Source: Curvularia sp. ZM96 (lineage: Eukaryota > Ascomycota > Dothideomycetes > Pleosporales > Pleosporaceae). From it: a DNA stretch of 64,000 bases. Each line of letters opens with the position of its first letter. Position 1 is the stretch's first letter. Shown piece after piece: positions 48,110-58,761 of the stretch. The DNA lies in the NCBI GenBank assembly GCA_022457065.1, contig JAJGBQ010000005.1, positions 806,001 to 870,000 on the forward strand. The letters are read 5' to 3'. Both the position numbers and the translations under genes were made by a program. The notes under the pieces were generated by a model. That model saw only the letters and a program-made list of their open reading frames with translations, was not told the DNA's origin and searched no databases.

Positions 48110-48552
48110 GGTAGCCGGCAGGGCATACTCGAGCTGGTTCGTACGGTGTCGACACTAGCAGTATCACGATTCGTGCGTGATCTTATATCTGACAGCTTGA
48201 AATCCCAGGGTCAGCTACGTTTTTCGACATAGCGTGCCCGTCATAGGCGCGAACGAGGGCGAGTGACGTAGACTACTCAGTCGGACGTCGCGCGCACGAT
48301 GAGCGGGCGTCGGACTGCTCGGCTGCAACTGTCTCGTCCGGTGAAGCTAACATCGCTTTTAAGCTTCATTGTGCGAGGACTGTGGTGGGAGACTGAGAAT
48401 CGACGTGGGGTGTCGAAAGTTGCGAGTTGAAGGTCGTGTGAAACAACCTGTTTTGCGGACTGCCAAGGACTCCGACAGCGGACCATTATCACGGTTGATC
48501 GGAAAGGCCCTTGGAGCTTCTGCCCTGTTCCGACCATCGAGCCACAGCAAAC
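48110..48552. other. Intergenic, nothing supported
   Basis: 443 bases between two doubtful ORFs. Nothing recognised. Confidence 0.4.
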
Positions 48553-48798
48553 ATGAGCGGCTTCCTCGTCAATATCGTGTACTCGAGACTAATCCCCGTC
48601 TTCTACAATCCCGCAGAACCCGTTTCTCTTCCACCCCCACGAAGTGCATGGGCCTCTGACAGGTACTATCTAGAGCCTGAGGCTGACCAGCTGAATGTTG
48701 TATGTGGATCTGCGCCTCGACGTACGCAAAGCGGCTATTTCGAGAGCGGCTCATCTCATTCTTTAGGTTTGACCTCGATCGGCGCTTTCATTGAGTAA
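48553..48798 (+). CDS. Doubtful hypothetical ORF, possible first exon
   Basis: An 81-codon ORF (MSGFLVNIVYSRLIPVFYNP...) with a good start context (AAACATGAG) and no recognised domain. Near its end is a strong donor GTAAGT at 48794 (ATTGA-GTAAGT). Downstream, the frame through 48838-49101 reads DTWVGKYTAAGSFHQCSQTG..., which looks coding, but I could not find an acceptor that joins the two in frame. So this is either an intact small gene, or a broken remnant of a two-exon gene. Function unknown. Confidence 0.25.
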   Translation: MSGFLVNIVYSRLIPVFYNPAEPVSLPPPRSAWASDRYYLEPEADQLNVVCGSAPRRTQSGYFESGSSHSLGLTSIGAFIE

Positions 48799-51239
48799 GT
48801 TTCTGTATTAGTCGCCTGGCGAACGGTGTCGCCAGACACATGGGTGGGCAAGTACACCGCTGCTGGGTCTTTTCATCAATGCTCGCAAACCGGTAATCCA
48901 CCCCAGTTTGATGGATCGCTCTATCCGGTATTCGGGGATCGCATTAAGGCTGAGATTACCGCCACCGGTCCACTTCCGCGTACGAGGCTTGTGAACAGTA
49001 TGCAGCCCTATGCACTGTCCCGTCATTTGGAATCACGTGGTGGCGGTATGCATGTCTCACGCAGCACTGCCTACGTCAAAAACACCCACACATGTCGGTG
49101 ATATCCTTGCAGACGCCAGCGTATCTGTTCCCTCCATGTAGCCAAGGCTTGGGGGATTTTGCCGTCATGCTGATCGCAGGATAGGTTTACCACTTCCAGA
49201 CGACGACGTCCAGGAATCATAGGAACCCCAGCTTATCAAACTAGGTTTGCATGTGTAACGGAATTCACACAAAATCAGAAACTCTCAATACACTGGTGCT
49301 GACCCGAGAGCTGAGTTGTGTTGGTAAAGTTTTGATCCGACAATACCACGGCTACAACATGTGCCAGTCTAGAAACTTCGATCGGCTACGGGGGCAGTGA
49401 TGAACCCACCCCAGAGCAATGAACATATTACAATGCAGCGATCGACAGATATAAATCGAGTGCCACTGTCGATATTCACTAACTTTGCCGTCCACATCTT
49501 GCCGCAAGTTGAAGCTTGGCAGTCTTCTGATCGGTTACCTCCCTATGCGAGCTCCATTCCAAATCACTGCTAATGCTTAAATATAAGCAGCCGGTTTCTC
49601 ATACAAATTTTCCAGTCTCCTACGAACGACAGGGGGTTGCACCATCGATGCAGCAGATCATGCCAACATGATTACCAATATGCCAAGGCGCAAGGCGTCA
49701 CCCAGGCTGACAATGCAGCAATACCATCGTTGTATCTCCTGGTCGCAGAAAAGTGTCCTATCACAGTCCGACGGCATACGTTAAATATGTCGAGAGGATT
49801 GCTTTCGAAACAAGACCTCGCTTCAAGCTACCCAATTAGCTAACACACACGATATTTGGTGTCTAGGCTTCTATCCAGTACGTCAGCTGACTTTGCATGG
49901 TATGCAATATAACCCAAACAGCAATTTTGCCCGCTGTTACTGAAGATGAGCGCATTCACATCCAGAAGCGAGGCGTCTTCCTCGGATGCACTTTTTATGC
50001 CGGTACTGGTCGACACTCACCGGAATCTTAGCACGAAGTGGGCTCACACGACTGTCGTACGACAGTGTTGGATAACAGTTACCAATGGGCATGCAAACAG
50101 GCTGACATGGGTTCTGAAGCCGCCCATAATACACACCGCCATGATTGCATATCCGCAAGGTCAATCGACTTTCACTGTGTTTCAGCAGCAACGAGCCAAT
50201 CTTCTCTCAACTTTGACTCTGCTCCAGGCACTGACGTAATAGGAGCCAAAACAACGATCAAGGCATCATTCATTGCTGTCTTCTGTAGCGACAAGTTGCA
50301 TGTCTTCGTCATTTCAATTTCCCGCTCTTTCTGCAACTCCCCCTGTCCAGTATGATTATAAGCTCCACCGAGCCTCTTTCTCTTCTCTACTAAGAAGCAA
50401 TACATGTACACGATTCAACCCCTACATCCCATACACATCCCTGCATTTCCCCTATAACTTCAAGCTACTCATTTTCCCTTCTTCACCTTTAAGACCTTTT
50501 TCGTGTTCTTACCTGCACCATTCAACACATGTCACAAGCCATCTCCGCCACCTCTTTTATTCCTCTCCTTCTATTACCACTTTGTCGCCTGAGCCCCAAA
50601 CGCCCAATCGATATATTATTGAACCGACAGAGAGCTATTAGTGATGAGTCAGCAGTGAACGACCAAGATTATTTGTTTGTGAGTATTCTTTCACTCTGGT
50701 CGATTAGGTAACAAGCACGAGTACTGACCAAGTATTATTCGACTTACTTGTTTGTTAGCGAAAATGCAACGCCTACTTCATTCTGCGGTGATGATGCTTT
50801 GAGAATACTGAAACTGTCCGCATTAATAGGGACTGGAAAGTCCCCATGTGACATAATTCACGTGAAGCACGCTGCTTTACTAAGGCCCAGACAAAGGAAT
50901 GAAGACAGACCATTATTCGAATGACTGTATGAATAATTTCTATAACGTATTTGAAGCTTCTTCTTAACCAGTCGAAAACAAAAAAATAACAAAAGGGTAT
51001 AATCCCAACCGTGTGATGATCATCACACAGGCTCTGACCGACCACTCAGTCCGTTCTAGACAACGGCCATCTGATCCCCAGGAAACAAACAATTACTGTA
51101 CCCAGAACGCCCTCCCAGGTGGGGGATATCATAACTTCGTTGCATATGTACAGAGAGAATGAGTCGCAAGGTGAAAGAGCAAACAAAAAGAAAAAGATCG
51201 TTGTGATGTCCGACTGTTGCGAATGAGGCAGTCCTCTTC
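48799..51239. other. Gene-poor tract, 2.4 kb
   Basis: The first 300 bases may belong to the remnant described for 48553-48798. From about 50280 to 50610 the plus strand is pyrimidine-rich (TCTTCTCTAC, CTTCTTCACC), promoter-like, with a short ORF at 50529-50711 (60 codons) that I do not support. The end is the 3' side of the minus-strand DUF7732-like gene. No RNA gene or transposon recognised. Confidence 0.4.
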
Positions 51240-52103
51240 TCACAACATCACACCAGCGACGACAAGCATGGCGATGGCATAATAGCCGGCGTAGTTGCCG
51301 ACCCTCAGGCTGGCCGCGGCACCATCTTCACCACCAGGTGCGGTAGTGCCATTAGGAAGGGTACCATTGAGGACAAGTGTCCTGGTGCCATTGACATCGG
51401 AAACAGTGACCAGCGTCTTGTTGAGTGTGGCGTAGCTACCGTTGCCGACAAGGTCATCCAGGTTCTGGTGGTCGTCACTCTCGTCGCAGCCACAGACGCT
51501 GTACTCCTGGCACAAGCAGACGACGGGCAGAGTCTCATTGCGGCCCTGTGTCTGGCGAGTCCAGAGCGATCGCCTGTCGTTGTCGTTGTCGTCGGTATTG
51601 TTAACGGCGGACTGGTTGTAGAAGCGGTAGGGGTTGTTGTAGTGGTATGGGTAGACGCTATAGAGCCAGATACCGGGCATGATGAGCAGAACGGCTGCTG
51701 GTGCTAGCAAGAGACCAGGTCTAAGGCCCTTTGGCGTGCGCGTGCCGGCAGTGTAAGGCACAGCGGCACCACCGCCATAGTATCGTCCGCCGCCGAAAGA
51801 GCGCGATGGGCCTGAGCCTGCGCTGGTAGAACCGCCGGAGTTGCTGCCGCTGCTGGATCGGCCTCCACCGCTGCCGCCGCTGCTGCTACCACTGCTGCTA
51901 CTACTGCTACTACCTGAACTGCCACCACCGCGTCCGCCGCCACCCTTGCGGCGCTCTAGGGTGTGGTCTGGGGCGACGAGTTCCGATGCAGGGACTAAGC
52001 GGCGCTCCTCCAGGAGGTTGAGCGCATTGCTAGATTCGGGTATAGAGGCAGCGCTGATTGCTTGGGATGCCACGAGGCAGGTAAGAAACTGAGAGACCTT
52101 CAT
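51240..52103 (-). CDS. Secreted/surface Ser-Gly-rich protein, DUF7732-like
   Basis: 287 aa, single exon. Signal peptide MKVSQFLTCLVASQAISAAS, a dibasic region (LERRKGGGG) that may be a Kex2 site, then a Gly/Ser low-complexity stretch (about residues 54-110). Next comes a hydrophobic segment GLLLAPAAVLLIMPGIWLYSV, and a conserved-looking block with four Cys in a CxC(x6)CxC spacing, VCLCQEYSVCGCDE, several N-glycosylation sequons (NGSY, NKT, NGT), and a hydrophobic C-terminus (YYAIAMLVVAGVML) suggesting a GPI anchor. This layout matches fungal proteins grouped as DUF7732; no enzymatic function is known to me. Likely a wall or plasma-membrane surface protein. Confidence 0.82.
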   Translation of the reverse strand: MKVSQFLTCLVASQAISAASIPESSNALNLLEERRLVPASELVAPDHTLERRKGGGGRGGGSSGSSSSSSSGSSSGGSGGGRSSSGSNSGGSTSAGSGPSRSFGGGRYYGGGAAVPYTAGTRTPKGLRPGLLLAPAAVLLIMPGIWLYSVYPYHYNNPYRFYNQSAVNNTDDNDNDRRSLWTRQTQGRNETLPVVCLCQEYSVCGCDESDDHQNLDDLVGNGSYATLNKTLVTVSDVNGTRTLVLNGTLPNGTTAPGGEDGAAASLRVGNYAGYYAIAMLVVAGVML

Positions 52104-53397
52104 AACGAGGTTGTTGTGTAACTGTGATGCGAGGTAATCGTGGGAGTGATGCGCGACGATTAATGTGAGGTCGGGAGATTTGCAGCACGGGTGCTAGGGG
52201 TCTCAGACAAACAAGGGGGTGTGAGAACCAAAGAAGGCTTGTCCAATGTTTACGCAGTAGCTCGCTTCAAAGGAAGGCGAATATATATGTGTGAGGGTAA
52301 AGAGGCAAGCGTGCTTGTTTAAAGTAGGTCGACAATCGCGGCAGACCCTGGTTGGCTTTGCCCCCAGTTTTCTTTGATGACGCAGGGCAGTGCCGAACTC
52401 GGTTCCGCCACAAGTGCTGCCCAGCATTTTGTGCCTGTTACTTCCTCTCCAGGCTAATTTCAAGCGGTCGCCTTTCCTGCGAGGTCCATTTTGTTGGCCT
52501 AAAAGGTTAAAAACGCCATAGTAAGGCCGCTGATGCATGGGCTGACTTGTGCAAAGCTTGTACGAATGAACCAGGCGGAATTTCAATCAGCACAGTATAA
52601 TAGCATTCACATCCCCCCAACAATTACAGTTATCATTGACGCAGGAAATACGTGGGCACCCGGAAGAAATCAGGGTCTAACATGACCTCATGGCGATCAA
52701 TTGAGAGACGCCAAGTGAACAAAGTTGAAGCGAAGGGTGGCCAACTGCATCACAAGAGAGCAACCGACAAACCACAGACTCAACCTAAGGCCGCATTTCC
52801 CGACTGCGCCTCGATGCCATTCTTTGTACAAATCGCCTTGCATCCACATCATCACCACGCGACAAGGTCATGGCGTGTTCTAGAGTGCGCGCACCGTACT
52901 GGGCGTATCTGGGCGCAGTGGCTCCATCGGTGAGAAATGCGGTAACGCTTGGCAATGTCTGTTTAAGCACTAGGCAAGCACTGGGACAACGCACTGCCCA
53001 ACGGTAAGCGACGCTTCGCTGTTGGTATTGGATCTCGCAAAGCTGCTCTACTCATCTCCGCTGCTGGCTGTTGGTCGTTTCTCGCAATCATCGCTTTCGT
53101 CATGCAACTCCCAGTCGCCTCTGCGTTGTGCGAATGGCCTTGGAGATGTCCGGTCAACGACACACATTGGCTGACAATCGCATAGCATCCAATCCCGTGC
53201 TTAACCTCGCGCACCCCCCTCATCTGAGCATTTCTTCCGTTTTGCTAGTGTGCGGCGAGAGCGAGGCTGTGCTAACTCCAGTCCGTTATGGTGAATGAAA
53301 TGGTGGCACAATCAGATCGCATGGTGGGCCTAAGCAACCACCTGCCTTTCAAACACTGGCTCGAGTTGCGGTATAGTGCATGTGGCTTTGTCTGCCA
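52104..53397. other. Intergenic, 1.3 kb
   Basis: Promoter of the DUF7732-like gene at the low end and 3' UTR of PET117 at the high end, both minus strand. No ORF of credible composition between them. Confidence 0.5.
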
Positions 53398-53724
53398 TCA
53401 CCGCTCCAGCCCTTGCTGTTGCTGCGGTTCAGGTCCCCCGCCATCTGATACCGTCTGATATTTCCTATATTCCTGTTCGAGTTGTCGTTGCATCTCAAAG
53501 TCGGCCTGTCGTTCGCGCTTGATTCGCTGTTGCTCAAAGTCTCGAACTACTCCCATGTGCATGGCCTAATGGATCCGGGTTAGAAATCGCACAATTCACC
53601 CAGAGGGCAAGAGAGGACGAGGACTGACGGCTTTATCGGCCTTTTGCGACCAATGCACAAATGCGACAATGCCAACGGCAGTGGCGCAAGTTGTTGCCAA
53701 CGTAATTTGCGATGCTCGAGACAT
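53398..53724 (-). CDS. PET117: Cytochrome c oxidase assembly protein PET117
   Basis: 87 aa from two minus-strand exons, 53724-53629 and 53565-53398 (63-nt intron, GTCAGT donor). Too interrupted to show as a single long ORF. Pet117 is a small inner-mitochondrial-membrane protein that couples haem a synthesis (Cox15) to cytochrome oxidase assembly. The N-terminal membrane segment (ITLATTCATAVGIVAFVHW) is followed by the family block QKADKAAMHMGVVRDFEQQR, rebuilt across the splice, and a basic helix RIKRERQADFEMQRQLEQEY. The C-terminus is Gln-rich and variable. Size matches the family (about 70-110 aa). Divergent from VMA10 with 199 bases between starts. Confidence 0.88.
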
Positions 53725-53923
53725 GGTAGACAGTGCGAAGTGGTGGGCAGATTGGGGGCGAGTCTTCGTAGTTTAAAAAAGTTGCGATTGCGATGCAAGG
53801 GAAATCTAGGGCGGCAGGGAGCTTGGACCGTCCATGTACCGTCTGCCAAGCTTGCCGGCTGCATCATGCCTCTCCGCAACTCGACCTTGTGATAACCACC
53901 AACTCCACAAAACAATACTCAAG
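53725..53923. promoter_or_regulatory. Compact bidirectional promoter, PET117/VMA10
   Basis: 199 bases between the start codons of two bioenergetic genes (cytochrome oxidase assembly and vacuolar ATPase). Shared elements are plausible; no specific factor site claimed. Confidence 0.6.
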
Positions 53924-54527
53924 ATGGTGAGCTGGCTGGAGCGCTGCACACGTGAAAGCATACTGACCCTCACAGTCCGCCCAAAACTCCGCGGGTATCC
54001 AGACCCTGCTCGACGTAAGCCACTACAGCCCACTATTCCCTCCGCCGCAGCTCACATGGTACACAGGCCGAGCGTGAAGCTCAGAAGATTGTTCAGCAAG
54101 GTATGTTGAGTCTACAGACAGCTTGGAGAAGCAGCGGCTGACAGTAAAACAGCAAGAGAATGTAAAACGAACCGCACACATCCAACCTAAGCACCGCTCT
54201 AACCAGCCTAGACCGCACCAAGCGCGTAAAGGACGCCCGAAACGAAGCGCAAAAGGAAATCGACGACTACAGGAACGAGAAGGAGTCTGAGTACCAGAAG
54301 TTCGAGAAGGAGGTGTGTAGTTGAGCTATGTCGCATGTTGGATATTCAGAAAGCTGACAGCAGCACAGCACAGCTCGGGCAACCAAAAGGCTGAAGAGGA
54401 CGCAAAGAAGGATACGGACGCCAGGATCAAGGAGATTGAAGAGATTGGCAACAAATCAGGCGGAAAGGTCGTTGACCAGCTGATCGAGGCTGTCATTAGC
54501 GCACACCCCGAGCCACCGAAGAAATAA
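53924..54527 (+). CDS. VMA10: V-type proton ATPase subunit G (VMA10)
   Basis: 114 aa from six exons: 53924-53926, 53976-54014, 54067-54100, 54153-54161, 54212-54312, 54369-54527. Exon 1 is the ATG alone; exon 4 is nine bases. The joined product starts MSAQNSAGIQTLLDAEREAQ and continues KIVQQAREYRTKRVKDARNE, the diagnostic subunit-G N-terminus, then a long helix through EIDDYRNEKESEYQKFEKE and a C-terminal DQLIEAVISAHPEPPKK. Subunit G forms the peripheral stalk with subunit E in the V1 sector on vacuole membranes. Each intron is 48-56 nt with GT...AG ends; the total is exactly 345 nt. Without the 9-nt exon the frame would lose the conserved ARE and break the Tyr codon. Last acceptor chosen by frame among several nearby AGs. 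Confidence 0.9.
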
Positions 54528-55061
54528 GCAGGGCAAACATGGGCAGCGTCCGGGGGATATGTAAGGCTAGCTAAGGCTATACGTTGTGAAAGAGCTAGAT
54601 ACCTTGGGCAACATTACGAGCAGTGTCTCTTGTACTAGGCCTTATATCCTTCAAGGGTGAACTACGTTTTTCGGTTTCCACGCAATATACGAGGCATTAC
54701 GAGAGCGCCTTGATACCCAACAAACGAAGTGCTTAGGCTTACCACGATCGTATCTGTAGTGCGTTTTGTGTCCCATCTACGTGATGCTAGTGAATTATAT
54801 ACCTTATGAACGTATTCCAGGACTACGGCCCATTCTAGAAACAAGAGACTAGGCATACTCTCGAAGTAGAGTTACTCCGAAAGAGATACACAATACCCCA
54901 ACATCCATGTTCGGGCTTCCCCCGCGACTTGTTCCATACTTCGTACTGCCGCAGACCCTAGTCGATGTTGTTCGCTAACGAGCCTACGTCATCTCCATGT
55001 GGAGCAGAACCTCGAACTTCAACGCGACTTGTTATTGCAACTTACCGCGCTACGTGACCCA
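54528..55061. other. Intergenic, VMA10 3' and TGL2-like promoter
   Basis: 534 bases between tandem genes. Nothing else supported. Confidence 0.5.
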
Positions 55062-56501
55062 ATGATACGAATATGTTCCCGAGCGGCTTTTCGCTCGCCT
55101 GCGACCAGGCGTGCATACACCTTTTCTAAAACAACATATGTGTGTTGCCGCCAGTTCAGCAGTGCGCAATGGCGCAAAGAAGACCCGCGCATGCCTGGTG
55201 CTGGTCGCGAAATTGTAGATGAATTCGCTGTATTGCGCGAAAAATATGGTATTTTCACAAAACTTTCCCCCGTCATGTGAAGCAATGACTGACGTGATGC
55301 AGATGCTCCTGTATGTATTCAAATTCAGTTCGTATGGCCTTTCCTGACCCTATCAGAAAAACACTATAGTCCTCGCACATGGTCTGCTTGGATTTGACGA
55401 ACTGCGGCTCGCAGGCCAGTTTATACCAGGCATCCATTATTGGCGTGGTATCACAGATGCATTAGCGAAAAAAGGTATCGAGGTTATTGTCGCGGCTGTC
55501 CCGCCCAGTGGAAGCATAGAGAACCGATCGGCAAAATTGGCTGAGAGCATTGCAATGAAAGCCAAAGGAAAACGAGTCAATATTATTGCGTAAGCCAATT
55601 GTGTACTAAGGCAGCTACAGGCACATTGCTGACACATGACAGACATAGCATGGTATGAGGCATGCAAAGATTTGAGCGGCATTCAGTAACTGACACCTGG
55701 CTAGGGGTAATGGCATACGTCCTCGCACAAGAAGAACATACTAAGCCACGACAGAGGTCTCGACTCGCGATACATGATCAGCCGTCTTCGTCCAACAGAC
55801 TTCAAGATCCTCTCCTTAACCACGATTGCAACTCCTCACCGGGGCTCTGCATTTGCAGACTACATGTTTGAGACCATTGGCCGTATGTTCTCGAAAGCTT
55901 CTGTGAGTCGCCTACTGACTTTGACAGCTCGCCAAATCAAGCGTATCTACAAGGTCATGGAGTACTTTGGGCTCGAGACTGGGGCTTTCTCACAGCTTAC
56001 ACGAGAGTATATGACAACGAACTTCAATCCCAAGACGCCGGATATACCCGATGTCAAATATTATTCGTATGGCGCATCCCTGGAGCCTAGCCGGTGGTCA
56101 GTTTTTGCGCCATCGCATGCAATCATCAAGCCCATAGAGGGTCTCAACGACGGACTAGTTAGGTACGTATAGGCAAGCCCATATTTGCGTGGAAGATAAC
56201 TGAGCAACTGAAGTGTGGAATCAAGTCGATGGGGTGATTACAAAGGGACGTTGATTGGCGTCAGTCATCTGGATCTAATCAACTGGACAAACCGTCTCAA
56301 GTGGTTCTTTTGGGAGCTGACTGGCAGCAAGCGCAAGTATGAATAATCTCACATTCATCGATGTTGAGCCGAAGCTGACAGCGGCTTAGTTTCAACGCCA
56401 TTGCGTTCTACCTTGACATTTGCGGTACGTAGCGGGTCATAGAATTTTCCAAAAACTTTCGCTGACAGGTGATAGATATGCTAGCGAAAGAAGACCTGTA
56501 G
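55062..56501 (+). CDS. TGL2: Mitochondrial-type triacylglycerol lipase (TGL2/lipase 2-like)
   Basis: 343 aa from nine exons: 55062-55248, 55303-55310 (8 nt), 55357-55589, 55643-55652 (10 nt), 55705-55706 (2 nt), 55755-56162, 56214-56336, 56390-56424, 56476-56501; total 1032 nt, divisible by three. N-terminus is Arg/Ser-rich without acids (MIRICSRAAFRSPATRRAYT), like a mitochondrial targeting signal. The oxyanion region is IVLAHGLLGFDELRL; the nucleophile elbow AHSMGGLDSRYM, with Ser145, is assembled from exons 3-6; TTIATPHRGS and GVSHLDLINW fit the lipase fold, the latter carrying the probable catalytic His. The product ends FYLDICDMLAKEDL. Yeast Tgl2 is a mitochondrial lipase; the role here is by homology. 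The 2-nt exon is the only way I found to keep the elbow in frame. Confidence 0.82.
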
Positions 56502-57205
56502 TTGCCCAAGACTATGGCATGTGGATGGTAAAACATCTTCGCCTTGGCACGGATATCTCGGAAGTGGGAGAAATTGACTATGGCCATTCTGCTTGTACAA
56601 CTTACAGCTTTTGAATAGCTTAAAATTTTCTATACGTAAAGAGTAAAATTGCCCTCTACTCGTCGCAAAATCGGCCGCAAGCAGATAATACCTTGCTGTG
56701 CCGAAAGCTACTACGGGGTAATCAAACAGGGGGCCTGGTTCAGCCTGAAGCTGCGGCTGGAGTTGTGGCTGTGTACTGCAAGTCATCCGGACTAGGAATA
56801 TGGTGCGTCGAAAAATGCGCATGCGACATACAGCATAGAGGGTCGAGGAGACAAACTCTTTTTGACTGTCTAGTTGACTGGGAAGTATACATGTGGATGG
56901 CTCGTTCCAAGCCTGGGCTGTTGTGGCAGCCATGACGTCTGCGGGGATACCTAATCAAAACCCCTCCGCAGGCATCCGTTTTGCGACCTGTTCTGGCACT
57001 GCTTGCAAACACACTCAAGACCCGACACGCGTAATTCAGGCTTAGCCGCTGCATCAGAAACGTCGCCAATGCACTGACTTAGCGTGTACTCCACCAATTT
57101 TGTTTTTGATCGTATCATGTTGCTCCCGCATTCATAAAGCTCGCGAATTCCTGTTTGCCCAACTCGACACATTGTAGCCCGACCCGGAGGCACCTGGCGC
57201 CCAAC
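56502..57205. other. Intergenic, TGL2-like 3' and arrestin promoter
   Basis: 704 bases between tandem genes. An additional upstream exon of the arrestin gene cannot be excluded. No other feature supported. Confidence 0.45.
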
Positions 57206-58761
57206 ATGATTGTCAGCATTGTGCTGGAGCATCCGCATGAGCACTATACTAATCTCGATCTCATACAAGGCAAGGTGTTTTTACGCGTGCCAAATCCGAC
57301 GAACATCAGCAGCATTGTTGTGAAGCTCGAGGGCGAGAGCAGGACCCGGCTGCTGGCGCCCATACATCCAAATAGACCAGACAAGCAGAGGCCTGTACTG
57401 GAAGTACACAAGTTTCTATACCAGACACAGGTGGTATGGCCGACCAATGTGCGCCCAGAAGATATCAACCCAAAAGCAGCTTTCACTATCAATGCCGGCT
57501 CGTTTGAGTATCCCTATCGGTTCAAGGTACGAAAGCTACTGCATGCTGAAGACTGGACAGCACCCATGCGCAGAGCTAACTGTGGACGCAGCTCCCCTTG
57601 AATACACAATGCCAACAAACGAACAATCCTATCTCTAGCGTCTCCTTCTCGAATACGATTCCCGAGTTTGCGAGGACCCCCACAAAACATATAAAGGCTA
57701 CACTCCCACCAACTCTGAGCGGCTTCCCCGGCGAAGCTGAGATACGTTACTTTGTCAAAGTGACAGTGAACCGACCTTCGTTCTTCAAAGAAAACCCCCG
57801 AGCAATCGCAAACTTTACATTTCTTCCTATTGAACCACCCCGGCCGGAAAGGCAAGATGGAGAAGCATATGCAAGAAGGCAGCATGAATTTCTCGAGAAC
57901 GCCGTGAGCGTAGCAGCAAGCAAGATGCCCAGCTTCCTCGACAGGAAGAGTTCATCGGCAAGCATGCGGCCTGCGTCAAGTGGGATGGGTCCGCGTGTAG
58001 CCATAGACGCACGCTTGCCGAATCCTGCCATTCTTACGTGCAATCAAGACATTCCGCTGCGGCTGCTTGTGAAGAACGTCAGCGCGCGTAGCAAGAATAT
58101 ATACCTGCAAATGCTGCAGGTTGAGCTGATTGGATACACCAGAGTACAAGCGCACGAAGTGTCGCGTACAGAGTCAAACAGTTGGATATTGTGTTCTTTC
58201 AGCAACATGGCGATACCCATTGGTTCGCCCTCGGACCCTATAGACACCGAAGTTCCAATTAATCCCGAGTATTGGTCTGGCAAGACAGTACCCAATACAG
58301 TGTCGCCCACCTTCACAACCTGCAATCTTTCTCGCTTCTACGAACTTGAGATACGTGTTGGTCTTGGCTACGGGAGCTACAAGCATGGAGAAGACCAACT
58401 CATCGTTCTACCACTCAGATTGCCAGTCAAGGTCTTCTCGGGTATTGCGCCTCCAAAGGCATTGCTGGAGGCGGGGTTGAATACCGGAGCAGTAGGAAAA
58501 CCCGCCACACTGCAGATTCCCCAGCACGGACAAGCTCCGCATACTCCAACCTCACCATCCCATGCGGGCTTTAACAACGCCAACGCGTTTGCCGGCCAGC
58601 CAGTGCAACCTCAAAACACCCCAGCCTATGATGACGCACCGCCGAGCTACGAGGATGCAGTTGGACAGGATCTTCCACCGATTAATGGGTATCGAGGGTC
58701 ATATCAACCCCCTCCTGTACCCGAGGGCGCGGGCGGATTTTCAGACGAGAAGAGACGATGA
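57206..58761 (+). CDS. Alpha-arrestin (arrestin-related trafficking adaptor) with PPxY motif
   Basis: 496 aa, exons 57206-57526 and 57592-58761 (65-nt intron, phase 0). The N-terminal arrestin sandwich (residues 1-165: IVSIVLEHPHEHYTNLDLIQ, GKVFLRVPNPTNISSIVVKL, FEYPYRFKLPLN) is followed by a C-terminal arrestin domain (VAIDARLPNPAILTCNQDIP, LRLLVKNVSARSKNIYLQ, ISRF-like strands, LPLRLPVKVFSG). The tail is Pro/Gln-rich with APPSYEDAVG, a PPxY motif that binds WW domains of the HECT ubiquitin ligase Rsp5/HulA. Such adaptors recruit the ligase to plasma-membrane transporters for endocytosis. The start is the first ATG in frame. The target transporter is unknown; the closest yeast ART is not assignable by eye. 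Confidence 0.9.

Noticed and set aside
48794..48840. Intron joining 48553-48793 to the frame DTWVGKYT
   Set aside because: The donor is good, but the CAG acceptor at about 48835 gives a different frame; no acceptor keeps both halves in frame.
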